Assembly (NCBI GenBank): GCA_963755755.1
Contig: CAVWLJ010000004.1
Location: 1-64,000, forward strand
Direction of reading: 5' to 3'
DNA: 64,000 bases
Origin: DATKNA01 sp963755755
GTDB lineage: Bacteria > Actinomycetota > Actinomycetes > Actinomycetales > Kineosporiaceae
Below the pieces are notes generated by a model, which made no database searches, was not told where the DNA came from, and worked only from the letters and a program-made list of their open reading frames with translations. The position numbers were made by a program, and so were the translations under genes. Shown here piece after piece: positions 1 to 8,729 of this stretch. Position 1 is the stretch's first letter. Each line of letters begins with the position of its first letter.

Positions 1-2
1 GC

Positions 3-326
3 ACCAGGGCGTCCCCCTCTCCCGACGGGACACCTGCCGAGAGCCGGATGCAGTGGCCCGGCACGGAGCTCGAGCAGTCGCCGTGGTTCGGCGACGTCCA
101 GCAGTCGCTCGTCGAACGCCGCCTGAGGATGTCGGCGCGCGACTACGTCGGCCACCTCTCGACGGTCTCGGCATACCTGCAGCTACCGCCCGCGGAGCGC
201 GAGGAGGTGCTCGTGCGGATCCTGGAGGTGCTGCCCGAGCAGGTCGACGTGACCGCCGACCTCACCCTGCATCTGGCGCGACGCCTCGAGGCCCGGCCCG
301 GCGGAAGGGGCTACGCGTCCCGGTGA
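3..326 (+). CDS. SAM-dependent methyltransferase-like protein, C-terminal part (partial)
   Basis: The frame is open from base 3 to a TGA at 324-326, so only the last 107 codons are inside the window. The segment PGTELEQSPWFGDV, followed by a helical stretch with YVGHLSTVSAYLQLP and a charged REEVLVRILEVLPEQ segment, resembles the C-terminal third of class I (methyltransferase type 11) SAM-dependent methyltransferases of actinobacteria. The SAM-binding glycine motif would lie upstream and is not visible, so the assignment rests only on this tail. The 3' end overlaps the 3' end of the convergent permease gene by about 16 bases. Confidence 0.5.
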   Translation, partial: TRASPSPDGTPAESRMQWPGTELEQSPWFGDVQQSLVERRLRMSARDYVGHLSTVSAYLQLPPAEREEVLVRILEVLPEQVDVTADLTLHLARRLEARPGGRGYASR

Positions 327-1343
327 TGTACCAGCCAGAGCGTGGCCGCAGGAGAAGCAGCGACAGGGCGACAAGCCAGCCGAACTCGACGGCTTGGAAG
401 GTCCAGTACCGACTGTCGGGCTGGTAACTGGTCCATTGGGTGTATCCGTGCTGAAGGAGGTATTGGACCGGGTCGACGAAGCTTACTACCGGGTCCGGCT
501 TGGATGTTGTCGCCGCCATCGCTCATGTGGACGCCGATGGCTTGCAGGACCTGGTTGAGCTGGGCATCGGTGACGCGAACACCGCTGTGGGTCCACCACT
601 GCGCGATGGTAGGTCAGCGTCCGCCAGCTGGAGGCTGCTCGTCGCCGGAGGTGTCTGATAGTGCGGCCGCAGGGTCGAGGTGAGGAAGGCCAGGCCGGTC
701 CACAGGGCCAGGGTCGCTGCCAGGGCGGGTACGACGCGGCGCAGCACCAGGCCGGCGAGGGCACCCACGGCGAAAGCGAGCAGAGTCCAGCCCACGACCG
801 CGAGTCCCGTGAGGGGGAAGGCGCTGGGGTGGAGCCGCTGCTGGATGCCGCTCGCCACGAGCGGCTGCTTGTACCAGGTCATCAGGATCCCGAGCGTGGC
901 GCCGAGGGCGGCGACTCCGACCGCTCCGGTGACCAGCAGGGCGACGAGCCAGCGTGTGCGTCCGACGCCCTGGGTCCACGCGAAGCGGTAGGTGCCCGTC
1001 TCCAGTTCTCGGCCCAACAGCGGCGCGCCCGCGAACGCCCCGATCAACGCCGGCAGCCACACGAAGACCGCCGCGGCGAAGCCAGGGTTGCCGTAGGTGT
1101 CATGGAACGTCGCGAAGGCGAACCGGCAACTGGCGGCCGACTGCGGTGCGCACGCTGGACGGCGGCATAGGCGCTCCTCATCTGCCGGCCCTGGATCACG
1201 ACGTAAACCGCCACGACGGCGAGGAGTGCTCCGGCGGCCACCAACGACGTCCGGTAACGGCACCAGGCGACCCAGAGCAGGCGCCGCCACGCCACCGGCC
1301 GTTGCGCGGTGATCGGTACGGGCGCCAACACGGACGTCGTCAT
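311..1343 (-). CDS. ABC transporter permease, frame-broken
   Basis: Membrane component of an ABC-2-type exporter encoded directly downstream of its ATPase (4-base gap). Start ATG at 1343 gives MTTSVLAPVPITAQ, then a first membrane segment (RTSLVAAGALLAVVAVYVVI). The reading frame then changes near 1150, 610, 495 and 350. Pieces in different frames join into a sensible permease: HDTYGNPGFAAAVFVWLP, GAPLLGRELETGTYRFAWTQG (a motif typical of this permease family), WTLLAFAVGALAGLVLRR, and a last segment FGWLVALSLLLLAATLWLV ending at a TAG at 311. About 340 residues if repaired. It is either a pseudogene or the product of several single-base sequence errors. The substrate is unknown. Confidence 0.6.
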
Positions 1344-1347
1344 CGCG

Positions 1348-2225
1348 TCACCTCCACGGGTACGAGGGTCGCGGGGACAGGGGATCTCGGAGATAGGCCA
1401 TGGCGAGCTCCTCCACGCCTACCGTCCGGGCCTCCCACCCCGGCGGCGCGGGATCGCCGGCTCGTCGAGGCGAACGAGCAGATGCTTCTGGGACCCGGCC
1501 TCGACGGACTGGATCACCGTCCATCCCGCGTCGGCCGCCAGCGCGACCGGTCCCGTCATCAGCTGGTGCTGTGCGGTCAACTCCTCGACCGTGCCGTCGA
1601 GTCGGACGAGCCCCCGCGTGATGAGCACGAGATAGTCGGCGACGCGTTCCAACTCCGCCAACCCGTGCGACGAGAGCACGACGGAGAGCCCGTCCTCGGT
1701 CATCGCGGTCATGACCGTCGCCATGAAGTCGTGTCGGGCGATGGGATCGAGCGGAGCGGTCGGCTCGTCGAGGACGAGAAGGCGCGGATGCCGCGCCAGC
1801 GCGAGTGTCAGCGCCAATTGGGCCCGCTGGCCGCCCGAGAGCTTGCCGGCCTTGTGCTTCTCGGCGATCCCGAGGTCACCCAGTCTTCGCGCGCGTAAGC
1901 GGTCGTCGAAGTCGTGGTTGAGGTTGCGGGTCAGGTGCAGCATGTCGGCCACGGACAGGTGCCGGTAGAGCGGCATGTCCTGCGCGACGAAGGCGATGCC
2001 GTCGAGTGCGGCGGGTGATCCGGCTGCGAGCCCGTCGAGCACCCGGACGGTGCCGGTCGTGGGTGCCGTCAGCCCGACCACGATGGTGAGAAGAGTGCTC
2101 TTGCCGGCGCCGTTGGGACCGACCAGGGCGACGAGGTGACCTTCCGGGATGGCGAGGGTGCAATCCCGCAGCGCCCAGACGTCGCGGTACCGGCGGCCGA
2201 GGGCGCTGGTCTCGATGATGTTCAC
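1348..2225 (-). CDS. ABC transporter ATP-binding protein (YtrB-like)
   Basis: ATPase subunit of an ABC exporter. GTG start at 2225 overlaps the stop of the upstream GntR gene (GTGA). Visible motifs are Walker A GPNGAGKST (about residue 36), Q-loop FVAQDMPLY, signature LSGGQRAQLALTLAL, Walker B LLVLDEPTAPLDP and the switch histidine in LSSHGLAEL. The uninterrupted frame ends at 1419 after a spurious RRRGGRPGR. Another frame continues GWEARTVGVEELAMAYLRDP to a TGA at 1348-1350, matching the usual C-terminus of GntR-linked ATPases, so a one-base error near 1440 is likely and the natural length is about 290 residues. Gene order regulator-ATPase-permease is typical of ytr-type operons induced by cell-envelope stress, which is an inference for this case. 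Confidence 0.85.
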
Positions 2226-2722
2226 GCGACACCCCCGGCCGTCCGCCTCGGCGTCTCCTGCGCGCCGCGCGAGTCGTCGGCTCCGCGGCGCTCAGTGAAA
2301 TCCCGCAGCGTGGTGGTGAACAGGGCCACGACACCGCTCTCGTCGAGACCGGCGGCGTCGGCCTCGCTGATCCACGTCCGCAGCTTTCGGCGTAGCCCCG
2401 CGAGTTCGGGGAGCGTCGCCTGGCTCACGGCTGCCTCGATGAACGTCCCCTGCCCCGGTCGCCCCGACGCGAGACCCTTGTGTTCCAGCTCGCGGTAGAC
2501 CTTCAGGACCGTGTTCGGGTTGATCGCCAGGTCCGCGACCACGTCGCGGACCTTCGGTAACTGATCACCCGGCTTGAGGTAGCCCAGCAGCAGCGCCTGC
2601 TCGACCTGGCGCACCACCTGCAGGTACGTCGGCACACCCGACGCGGGGTCCAGGCGGAACGCGATCGGCGACACCGTCCCGTCCGTCCCCCCGCGACCGC
2701 TGTCTGCTTTATCTACTGTCAT
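2222..2722 (-). CDS. GntR-family regulator, YtrA subfamily
   Basis: Short one-domain GntR repressor of 166 residues. The winged helix lies at residues 20-95, with the sequence VPTYLQVVRQVEQALLLGYLKPGDQLP, then VVADLAINPNTVLKVYRELEHKGL and the wing GRPGQGTF. The C-terminal part is only a short helical dimerisation tail (ELAGLRRKLRTWISEADAAGL), as in YtrA-type members, not a ligand-binding FadR or HutC domain. It is the first gene of an operon with the ATPase (4-base overlap) and permease, so it presumably autoregulates that operon. The start ATG at 2722 lies 6 bases after a good -10 hexamer, which suggests a leaderless mRNA. Confidence 0.88.
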   Translation of the reverse strand: MTVDKADSGRGGTDGTVSPIAFRLDPASGVPTYLQVVRQVEQALLLGYLKPGDQLPKVRDVVADLAINPNTVLKVYRELEHKGLASGRPGQGTFIEAAVSQATLPELAGLRRKLRTWISEADAAGLDESGVVALFTTTLRDFTERRGADDSRGAQETPRRTAGGVA

Positions 2723-2728
2723 AGGACA

Positions 2729-2756
2729 ACCATAGAGCGCTACTGGATCTCGTCAA
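2729..2756 (-). promoter_or_regulatory. Sigma-70-type promoter of the GntR/ABC operon, leaderless
   Basis: On the minus strand TTGACG (2751-2756) is followed after 16 bases by TATGGT (2729-2734). The regulator's ATG begins at 2722, so the expected transcription start is at or next to the start codon. No ribosome binding site lies between. Confidence 0.6.
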
Positions 2757-2907
2757 GGGGTTCAGTGCCAGGGCACGGCCGTCGGCGTCCCCCAGAGCGA
2801 GGAGGAAGCGCGTGACCTGGGCTACGTCGAGGGACGCTATGTTGATCATGTGCGCCTCGCATGCGGCGTTCCGGCCAAGACCGCGCCGTCAGGCGTTCAA
2901 TGGAACC

Positions 2908-3534
2908 ATGACGGGCCGGGACAGATGTGTCGCTACCGCGGCGGTCTTGATGGTGGTCGCGGGCTGCACGGCGGGATCGACGTCGTCGACTCCGACGCAA
3001 GACCCACCGAGTACGGCAGGAAGCGGTCCACCCGTCGTGGCTACGGCGGACACCGCCGGCCCTCCGCTGATCGACTCTCAAACCCTGCCGTGCGGGAACG
3101 CGATCGACAATCAACCTCCGCCCCGCGACTGGCAGGTCGTCCGCGGGGTGGTGGCGTTGCCGACGAGCCCTCGGGCGGAAGCCCTGCAAACGGGTCTGAC
3201 CGGGGAGCCCTTCCCGGCGTTGCGGCTGTTCGCCAAGACAGGACTCGTGATCAAGGCAGGTATGGAGTTCGAGCTCGTCGCTCCCAGCCTGACCGGCAAC
3301 CGGGTCGGCATCGGCTGGGGAGGAGGCCCCTCCACACCCAGCCGCCGTGTCGTGGTGAATTGCCCTGACACCCGAGGCACTGGCTGGCTGGCCTACCCGG
3401 GCGGATACTGGCTCGACCACCCCGCGTGCATAGCGTTGACCATCCGGACCGGCACGAGGGAGCAGTCGGTCGCCGTCGGCCTGGGGACGCCATGCCCCGG
3501 ACAACGATCTCCCGAGGGATCCACCGACCGTTAG
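2908..3534 (+). CDS. Putative lipoprotein of unknown function
   Basis: I chose the ATG at 2908, not the ATG 96 bases upstream, because it gives a proper lipoprotein signal: MTGRDRC, a hydrophobic core VATAAVLMVVAGC, and the lipobox cysteine at residue 19 followed by a Ser/Thr/Pro-rich linker. The mature part (about 190 residues) contains four cysteines (LPCGNA, VNCPDT, HPACIA, GTPCPG) that could form two disulfides, and a WGGGPSTP turn. It resembles conserved actinobacterial surface lipoproteins, but I do not recognise a named domain. It stands alone between the divergent GntR operon and the phosphotransferase gene. Confidence 0.65.
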   Translation: MTGRDRCVATAAVLMVVAGCTAGSTSSTPTQDPPSTAGSGPPVVATADTAGPPLIDSQTLPCGNAIDNQPPPRDWQVVRGVVALPTSPRAEALQTGLTGEPFPALRLFAKTGLVIKAGMEFELVAPSLTGNRVGIGWGGGPSTPSRRVVVNCPDTRGTGWLAYPGGYWLDHPACIALTIRTGTREQSVAVGLGTPCPGQRSPEGSTDR

Positions 3535-3779
3535 CGGGTCTCCCCACGCGCCGCAAGATTCGAGGGCGCCGGGGTTCGCCGAGGAACGCGGCGCCGGGCG
3601 AGACGCAGCTCCGGACGCCGGGCGGCACCTCGGCGTCGTGAAAACGTCAGGCGAGGAGGACGGGACCGACCCCTCCCTCAGTGTTGTGACGGAATCGGGC
3701 ACGCTCTCTGTATCGACAGCTTGCGTGGTGCCCAGGTCGCACCGATTGGGGAAGCGCTTCAAGGAGAGGTCGGGCGAGG
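3535..3779. other. Intergenic stretch without recognisable features
   Basis: 245 bases between the lipoprotein and phosphotransferase genes. Both strands hold short open frames, but none has recognisable composition or motifs, and I see no tRNA or strong hairpin. Confidence 0.4.
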
Positions 3780-4622
3780 ATGCAGGCGTCAGAGGTCCAG
3801 CACGCGATTGCTGCTGCCACGTCCATCGCCCTATCAGTTGACCTAAGAGTTGATGACACGATCGTTCTTCATGACTCCAACAAGCTCACTGTGCGTCTGC
3901 TGCCTTGTGACGTCCTGGCTCGGGTGGCACCTGTAGCGCATCACATCGCACAGTTCGAGATCGAGCTTGCTCAACGGCTCGCCCGGTCCGGCAGCCCTGT
4001 GGCGGCTCTCGCGCCTTGGGTGGAGCCGCAGGTCTACGAGCGTGATGGGTTCGCGGTCACGCTGTGGACCTACTACGAACCTGCGACGTACCCAGAGGTG
4101 TCGCCAGCCGACTACGCCGACGCGCTCCAGCGGCTGCATGTCGGCATGCGCAAGGTCGATGTCCCTACGCCGCACTTCACCGATCGGGTCAAGCAGGCCC
4201 AACAGCTCGTGGCAAGCCGCGACGACACTCCGGAGCTCGCCGAAGCGGACCGGGAGCTCCTCGGCGACACGCTACGAAGCCTGAGACGAGCGATCGGCGA
4301 GCGCGGCGCCGCCGAGCAGCTCCTGCACGGCGAGCCACACCCAGGGAACGTGCTTAGCACCGAGACCGGGCTGCGGTTTGTTGACCTCGAGACGTGCTGC
4401 CGTGGGCCCGTCGAATTCGACCTCGCCCATGCGCCCGAAGAAGTTAGCGAGCACTATCCGGGCGTGAACCATGACTTGCTACGGGAGTGCCGGATCCTCG
4501 CGCTGGCGATGATCACAGCGTGGCGCTGGGATCGAGGCGACCAATTCCCGGACGGGCGCCAGCTGGGCACAGAGTGGCTCGCCCAGCTTCGAGCAGCCGG
4601 CAGAGGTGGCACCACCCGATAA
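3780..4622 (+). CDS. Phosphotransferase-fold (APH family) protein
   Basis: A 280-residue protein with the aminoglycoside phosphotransferase/choline kinase fold. The catalytic loop HGEPHPGNVLS (about residue 183; canonical HGDxxxxN, here with Glu replacing the first Asp) is followed by the metal-binding FVDLETCCRGPVEFDLA, where the DLE/DFD position holds the Mg-binding acid. The N-terminal lobe has VVLHDSNKLTVRLLP as the ATP-site lysine/arginine region. Such proteins phosphorylate small molecules including antibiotics, but the Asp-to-Glu change and the lack of a recognised subfamily leave the substrate open. The gene is a singleton and less GC-extreme than its neighbours, next to an integrase remnant, so horizontal acquisition is possible. 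Confidence 0.75.
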   Translation: MQASEVQHAIAAATSIALSVDLRVDDTIVLHDSNKLTVRLLPCDVLARVAPVAHHIAQFEIELAQRLARSGSPVAALAPWVEPQVYERDGFAVTLWTYYEPATYPEVSPADYADALQRLHVGMRKVDVPTPHFTDRVKQAQQLVASRDDTPELAEADRELLGDTLRSLRRAIGERGAAEQLLHGEPHPGNVLSTETGLRFVDLETCCRGPVEFDLAHAPEEVSEHYPGVNHDLLRECRILALAMITAWRWDRGDQFPDGRQLGTEWLAQLRAAGRGGTTR

Positions 4623-4915
4623 CCGGCCAGCTCGGGAGGGCGCTCGGACGCGCCCGGGCCGTAGCCCGACCCACACTGGACGCGCACGGGTGGGGACGCC
4701 GGACGACCCCCCGCTGAGCCACCGTGGCGGATGGCACTCGCTGCTACCAGCCCAGCGAGATCCCTATCGCTAAGCCCCAGGTCACGCCGAGCAGAGGGAC
4801 GTGCACGTCCCTGGCCGTATCGTTCGGGCGCGGCGGGACCGGCGCCCCAGCGCCGCATGCCGGGCGCGCGGCCCGCGGAGCGGGCCCCGCGCTCTTGATG
4901 AGCAGGCGGCCTGAC
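4623..4915. other. Intergenic stretch, possible decayed sequence
   Basis: 293 bases with no gene I can support. On the minus strand a short frame encodes a hydrophobic segment ending LLGVTWGLAIGISLGW (codons around 4744-4810). It could be the remnant of a membrane protein, but it is too short to assign. Confidence 0.3.
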
Positions 4916-5105
4916 ATGGCCAGCGTTGAGAAGCGCGTCCGAGACGGCAAGATCACCTGGCTCACCCCGGTGGCGCGACCTGACGGACGCCAACGCAAGA
5001 AGTCCTTCCCCCCGCAAGGTCGACGCCGAGAATCGCACCCGGCGGGCCGTGGACGAGGCCTGGCGTGCCCCCACCGTGCCCCAGGACGATGAAGGGGCAT
5101 TGTGA
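4916..5105 (+). pseudogene. Tyrosine recombinase (phage integrase), N-terminal remnant
   Basis: ATG at 4916 opens MASVEKRVRDGKITW, followed by RPDGRQRKKSFP, which is the standard opening of actinobacterial phage/ICE integrases (arm-binding domain). After a one-base frame change near 5010 the frame continues RKVDAENRTRRAVDEAW and stops at 5103-5105. The core-binding and catalytic (R-H-R-Y) domains are missing, so this is about 60 residues of a protein that is normally about 380. It is a footprint of a former mobile element between the accessory block and menB. Confidence 0.6.
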
Positions 5106-5124
5106 GCTGCGGAAACGTGCTCGG

Positions 5125-6048
5125 TCAGTAGTACCAGGGGTACGGCGACCAGTCGGGGGCGCGCTTCTCGAGGAAGGCGTCGCGGCCTTCGGCGGCCTCG
5201 TCCGTCATGTACGCCAGCCGTGTCGCCTCACCGGCGAAGACCTGCTGGCCGACGAGCCCGTCGTCCACGAGGTTGAACGCGAACTTCAGCATCCGCTGGG
5301 CGGTCGGGCTCTTGCCGTTGATCTCCGCCGCGACCTCGAGCGCCGCCTCCTCGAGCGACGCGTGCGGCGCCACGATGTTCACCGCGCCCATGCGCTGCAT
5401 GGTCTCGGCGTCGTAGGTCCGGCCGAGGAAGAAGATCTCCCGGGCGAACTTCTGGCCGACCATCCGGGCCAGGTACGCGGACCCGAACCCGCCGTCGAAC
5501 GAGGCGACGTCGGCGTCCGTCTGCTTGAACCGGGCGTGCTCGCGGGACGCGATCGTCAGGTCGCAGACCACGTGCAGCGAGTGCCCGCCGCCGGCCGCCC
5601 AGCCGGGGACCACCGCGACCACGATCTTCGGCATGGTCCGGATGAGCCGCTGCACCTCCAGGATGTGCAGCCGGCCGCCGTGCGCCGCGACCCGGGCACC
5701 GTCCACGCTGTCGGCGGTCTCGCCCGCGGCGTACTGGTACCCCGACCGGCCACGGATCCGCTGGTCGCCGCCGGAGCAGAACGCCCACCCGCCGTCCTTC
5801 GGCGACGGCCCGTTGCCGGTGAGCAGGACGCACCCGACGTCCGGGGTTATGCGGGCGTGGTCGAGGGCGCGGTAGAGCTCGTCGACGGTGTGCGGCCGGA
5901 ACGCGTTGCGGACCTCCGGCCGGTCGAACGCGATCCGCACCGTGCCGCGCTCCGGGCCGGGGCGGACGCAGCGGTGGTACGTGATGTCGGTGAAGTCGAA
6001 GCCGGCGACCTGCTCCCAGGCCGAGGCGTCGAAGAGCTCGGAGACCAC
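5125..6048 (-). CDS. menB: 1,4-dihydroxy-2-naphthoyl-CoA synthase MenB
   Basis: Crotonase-fold enzyme that closes the second ring of the naphthoquinone nucleus from o-succinylbenzoyl-CoA. GTG at 6048 is chosen because it starts the family-typical VSELFDASAWEQV and gives 307 residues, the usual length; the frame is open further upstream without homology. Landmarks are DITYHR, VRIAFDRPEVRNAFRPHTVDEL (CoA site), FCSGGDQRIRGRSGYQYA, PGWAAGGGHSLHVVCDLTIAS (oxyanion hole), TDADVASFDGGFGSAYLARMVGQK and the signature C-terminus KRAPDWSPYPWYY. Divergent from menD across 77 bases, so the two probably share a control region. Confidence 0.95.
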   Translation of the reverse strand: MVSELFDASAWEQVAGFDFTDITYHRCVRPGPERGTVRIAFDRPEVRNAFRPHTVDELYRALDHARITPDVGCVLLTGNGPSPKDGGWAFCSGGDQRIRGRSGYQYAAGETADSVDGARVAAHGGRLHILEVQRLIRTMPKIVVAVVPGWAAGGGHSLHVVCDLTIASREHARFKQTDADVASFDGGFGSAYLARMVGQKFAREIFFLGRTYDAETMQRMGAVNIVAPHASLEEAALEVAAEINGKSPTAQRMLKFAFNLVDDGLVGQQVFAGEATRLAYMTDEAAEGRDAFLEKRAPDWSPYPWYY

Positions 6049-6125
6049 GGCCGCAACTGTAGGAGGACCCCGCACGGGGAACGTCCACGCCCTCGCCGCG
6101 CCGGGCGCGGGGTGCGGCTGCGAGC

Positions 6126-7815
6126 ATGGCGAGCGTGCACCCCTCGACGCTGCTCGCCCGCCTCGCGGTCGAGGCGCTGCGCGTCGCGGGTGTCCGGCAG
6201 GTCGTGCTGTGCCCGGGGTCGCGCAGCGCGCCGCTCGCCTACGCGCTCGCCGTCCGGCGACCTGGATCTGCGGGTGCGACACGACGAGCGTGTGGCGGGC
6301 TTCACCGCTCTCGGCGCGGCCGGCGCCGTCGTGACGACGTCCGGCACGGCCGCCGCCAACCTCCACCCCGCCGTCCTCGAGGCCCACCACGGGCGCCGAC
6401 CGCTGGTGGTGATCACCGCCGACCGTCCCCGGGAGCTGCGCGAGGACGTGGGCGAACCAGACCAGCGAGCTGCAGGCGGACCTCTACGGGCGGGCGGTCC
6501 GGGCGCGGCTCGACCTCGCGGACGTCGACGCCGCGAAGGATCCGGAGGGCGCGCTGCGCGCGCTCGTCGAGGTCGTCGTCGCTGCTCGCGACCGCCAGGG
6601 CCCGGTGCACCTCGACCTCGGCTTCAGCGAACCGCTCGTGCCGGACGACGAGGACGCCGAGCCCGGCGAGCTGCCCGCCGTGCAGCCTCGCCGACGACCC
6701 CGGAGCCGCGCGCCCCGTCCGGGGATCGTCGAGCCCGGTCCGCGGACCGTCGTGGTCGCGGGCGACGGTGCCGACACCGGGCTCGGCCCGCAGGCGCGGG
6801 AGGTCGCGCTCGCCGCGGGCTGGCCGTTGCTGGCCGAGCCGTCGTCGGGGGCCGCGGGTCCGGACGCCGTCGCCGCCTACCGGCTCCTCCTCGAGATGCC
6901 GGAGCTCGGCGGCGCGGTGGAACGCGCGGTCGTCTACGGCCGGCCCACCCTCTCCCGCCCGGTGACGCGGCTGCTCGAGCGCCCGGACGTCGACCTCGCC
7001 CTGGTCGCCGCCGACGGGGACTGGCCGAACCCCGGCCGCCCCGCCGCCCGTCTCGCCCCGCTCGGCCTCGCGACGCTCCCGCCGGCGAGCGCGAGACCGC
7101 GAGTGGCCGCGCCGGTGGGCGATGGCGTCGTTCGCCGCCCGCGCAGGTCTGGACGCCGCCCTCGACGATCTCGCTCGCCGAGGATCCGGATCTGCTGTGG
7201 GGTCCGCAGGTGGCGCGCGCGGTCGCGCTGACGGCGCGGCCGGGGGAGACCCTCGTCGTCGCCGCGAGCAATCCCGTCCGCGACCTCGACCTCGTCGTCC
7301 ACCGGATCCCGCGCGGCGTGCGCGTGCTGGCCAACCGCGGCCTCGCCGGCATCGACGGCACGCTCTCGACGGCGTCAGGCGCGGCCCTCGGCGGCGGCTT
7401 CGTCCGGGTGCTCGTCGGCGACCTCGCGTTCCTCCACGACGCGAACGCCCTGCTCGTCCCCCCGGACGAGGACCGGCCGCACCTGCAGATCGTCGTCCTC
7501 AACGACGACGGCGGGGGCATCTTCAGCCTGCTCGAGCAGGGCGAGCTCGCGACGCACGGCCCCGCCCAGGCCGCCGCCTTCGAGCGGCTGTTCGGGACGC
7601 CCCACGGCACGGACGTCGCCGCGCTCTGCGACGCCCACGGCGTGACCTACCGGCGCGCGCTCGGCGTCCCGGCCCTCGTCACCGCCCTGGAGAACCCGGC
7701 CCCCGGCACCAGCGTCGTCGAGGTGCGCACGACCCGCGAGGGTCTGCGCGAGATGCACGCCCGCATCCGCGCGACCGTGCACGCCGCCGTCCGGACCGCC
7801 CTCAGCGAGGGCTGA
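6126..7815 (+). CDS. menD: SEPHCHC synthase MenD (frame-broken)
   Basis: Thiamine-diphosphate enzyme that condenses isochorismate with 2-oxoglutarate. ATG at 6126 gives HPSTLLARLAVEALRVAGV followed by VVLCPGSRSAPLAYALA, the MenD N-terminus. The frame then changes near 6258, 6450, 7105 and 7165, each time by one extra base. Successive pieces restore the order: DERVAGFTALGAA, VVTTSGTAAANLHPAVLEAHH and VVITADRPRELRE; then RQGPVHLDLGFSEPL; then AASNPVRDLDLV, RVLANRGLAGIDGTLSTASGAAL (cofactor region), VLVGDLAFLHD and VVLNDDGGGIFSLLEQG, to a TGA at 7815. About 560 residues when repaired, normal for the family. Since menaquinone is needed by the downstream Nuo complexes, the breaks are more likely sequence errors than decay. 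Confidence 0.85.
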
Positions 7816-7821
7816 GGCACC

Positions 7822-8676
7822 TCAGGCGAGCTCGACCTCGTCGCGCCAGGTGTGCCGCGGTTCGAAGCCCAGCTCGGCGCGGGCCCGCTCGATCGAGAAC
7901 AGCGAGACGTTGCCGCCGATCGGCGCCCTGCGGGGGACGCCGGGGAAGACCGCGTCGAGCAGCTCCTCGGTCGGGGCGCGCATCACCGTGTCGGCGTTGG
8001 CGATGACGTAGCTGCGGGCACCGCTGACGTCCGCCTCGACCGCCAGCCGGCAGGCGGTGGCCGCGTCGCGGACGTCGATGTAGCTCCACAGGTTCCACCG
8101 ACGTGCCTGCGGGTCGCCCTGCCAGCTCGGGAAGTCCGCGTACGCCTCCGGGAGGATGACGTTGGACAGCCGCAGGGCCACGAACGGGATCCCGGACCAC
8201 GCCGACACGTGCTCGGCCGTCGTCTCGCCGACGACCTTCGAGAGGGCGTAGGTGCTGGCCGGCAGCGGGTAGTGGTCCTCGTCGACGGGCACGTAGCGGG
8301 GCGGGGTGTCGTAGGGCAGGCCCAGCGTGGTCTCGCTGGACGCCCACACCACGCGGCGCAGCCCGAGCTGGGCCGCGGCGAGGAAGACGTTGGCGTTCAT
8401 GCCGGTGTTGCGCGTGTAGGTGCGCGCGGGCGGCACGAGCCCGGGCGCCGGCACGTTCGCGAGATGCACGACGGCCTCGCAGCCGGCGAGCACCTCGGCC
8501 GTGTCGCCGTAGTCCTCGAGGTCGGCGGCCAGGTAGGCCAGCTCGGCCTCGCCGGGCAGGAACCCCGGCCGCGGCCCGAGGTCGGTCGCGACCACGTCGT
8601 ACCCGTGCTGCAGCAGCTCCATCACCGCGTAGCGGCCGACCTTGCCGGCGGCTCCGGTGACGCAGACGGTCGTCAT
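7822..8676 (-). CDS. NAD-dependent epimerase/dehydratase (extended SDR)
   Basis: A 284-residue extended short-chain dehydrogenase. I place the start at the ATG at 8676 because the Rossmann strand MTTVCVTGAAGKVGRYAV begins there; the longer frame adds an unconserved 17 residues. The glycine motif TGxxGxxG is at residues 7-13. The catalytic Ser region VVWASSETTLG and YxxxK as YALSK are present, as is the sugar-epimerase-like WSYIDVRDAATACRLAVE. The specific substrate is not evident; close families act on nucleotide sugars or uronic acids. It converges on menD with only six bases between the stops. Confidence 0.8.
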   Translation of the reverse strand: MTTVCVTGAAGKVGRYAVMELLQHGYDVVATDLGPRPGFLPGEAELAYLAADLEDYGDTAEVLAGCEAVVHLANVPAPGLVPPARTYTRNTGMNANVFLAAAQLGLRRVVWASSETTLGLPYDTPPRYVPVDEDHYPLPASTYALSKVVGETTAEHVSAWSGIPFVALRLSNVILPEAYADFPSWQGDPQARRWNLWSYIDVRDAATACRLAVEADVSGARSYVIANADTVMRAPTEELLDAVFPGVPRRAPIGGNVSLFSIERARAELGFEPRHTWRDEVELA

Positions 8677-8729
8677 GGCTCCCGATCCTGTCATCCGCGG
8701 TCTGCCGCTGCCTCGCGGCGAGGGCAATC

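Noticed and set aside
523..1290. Minus-strand 255-codon ORF as a separate protein
   Set aside because: It is the middle piece of the frame-broken ABC permease; its first residues (Arg/Pro-rich) and last residues lack membrane character while the middle matches the permease.
2740..3762. Minus-strand 340-codon ORF opposite the lipoprotein gene
   Set aside because: Composition is Arg/Ser/Pro-rich without motifs; it is antisense to the lipoprotein, which has a clear signal peptide.
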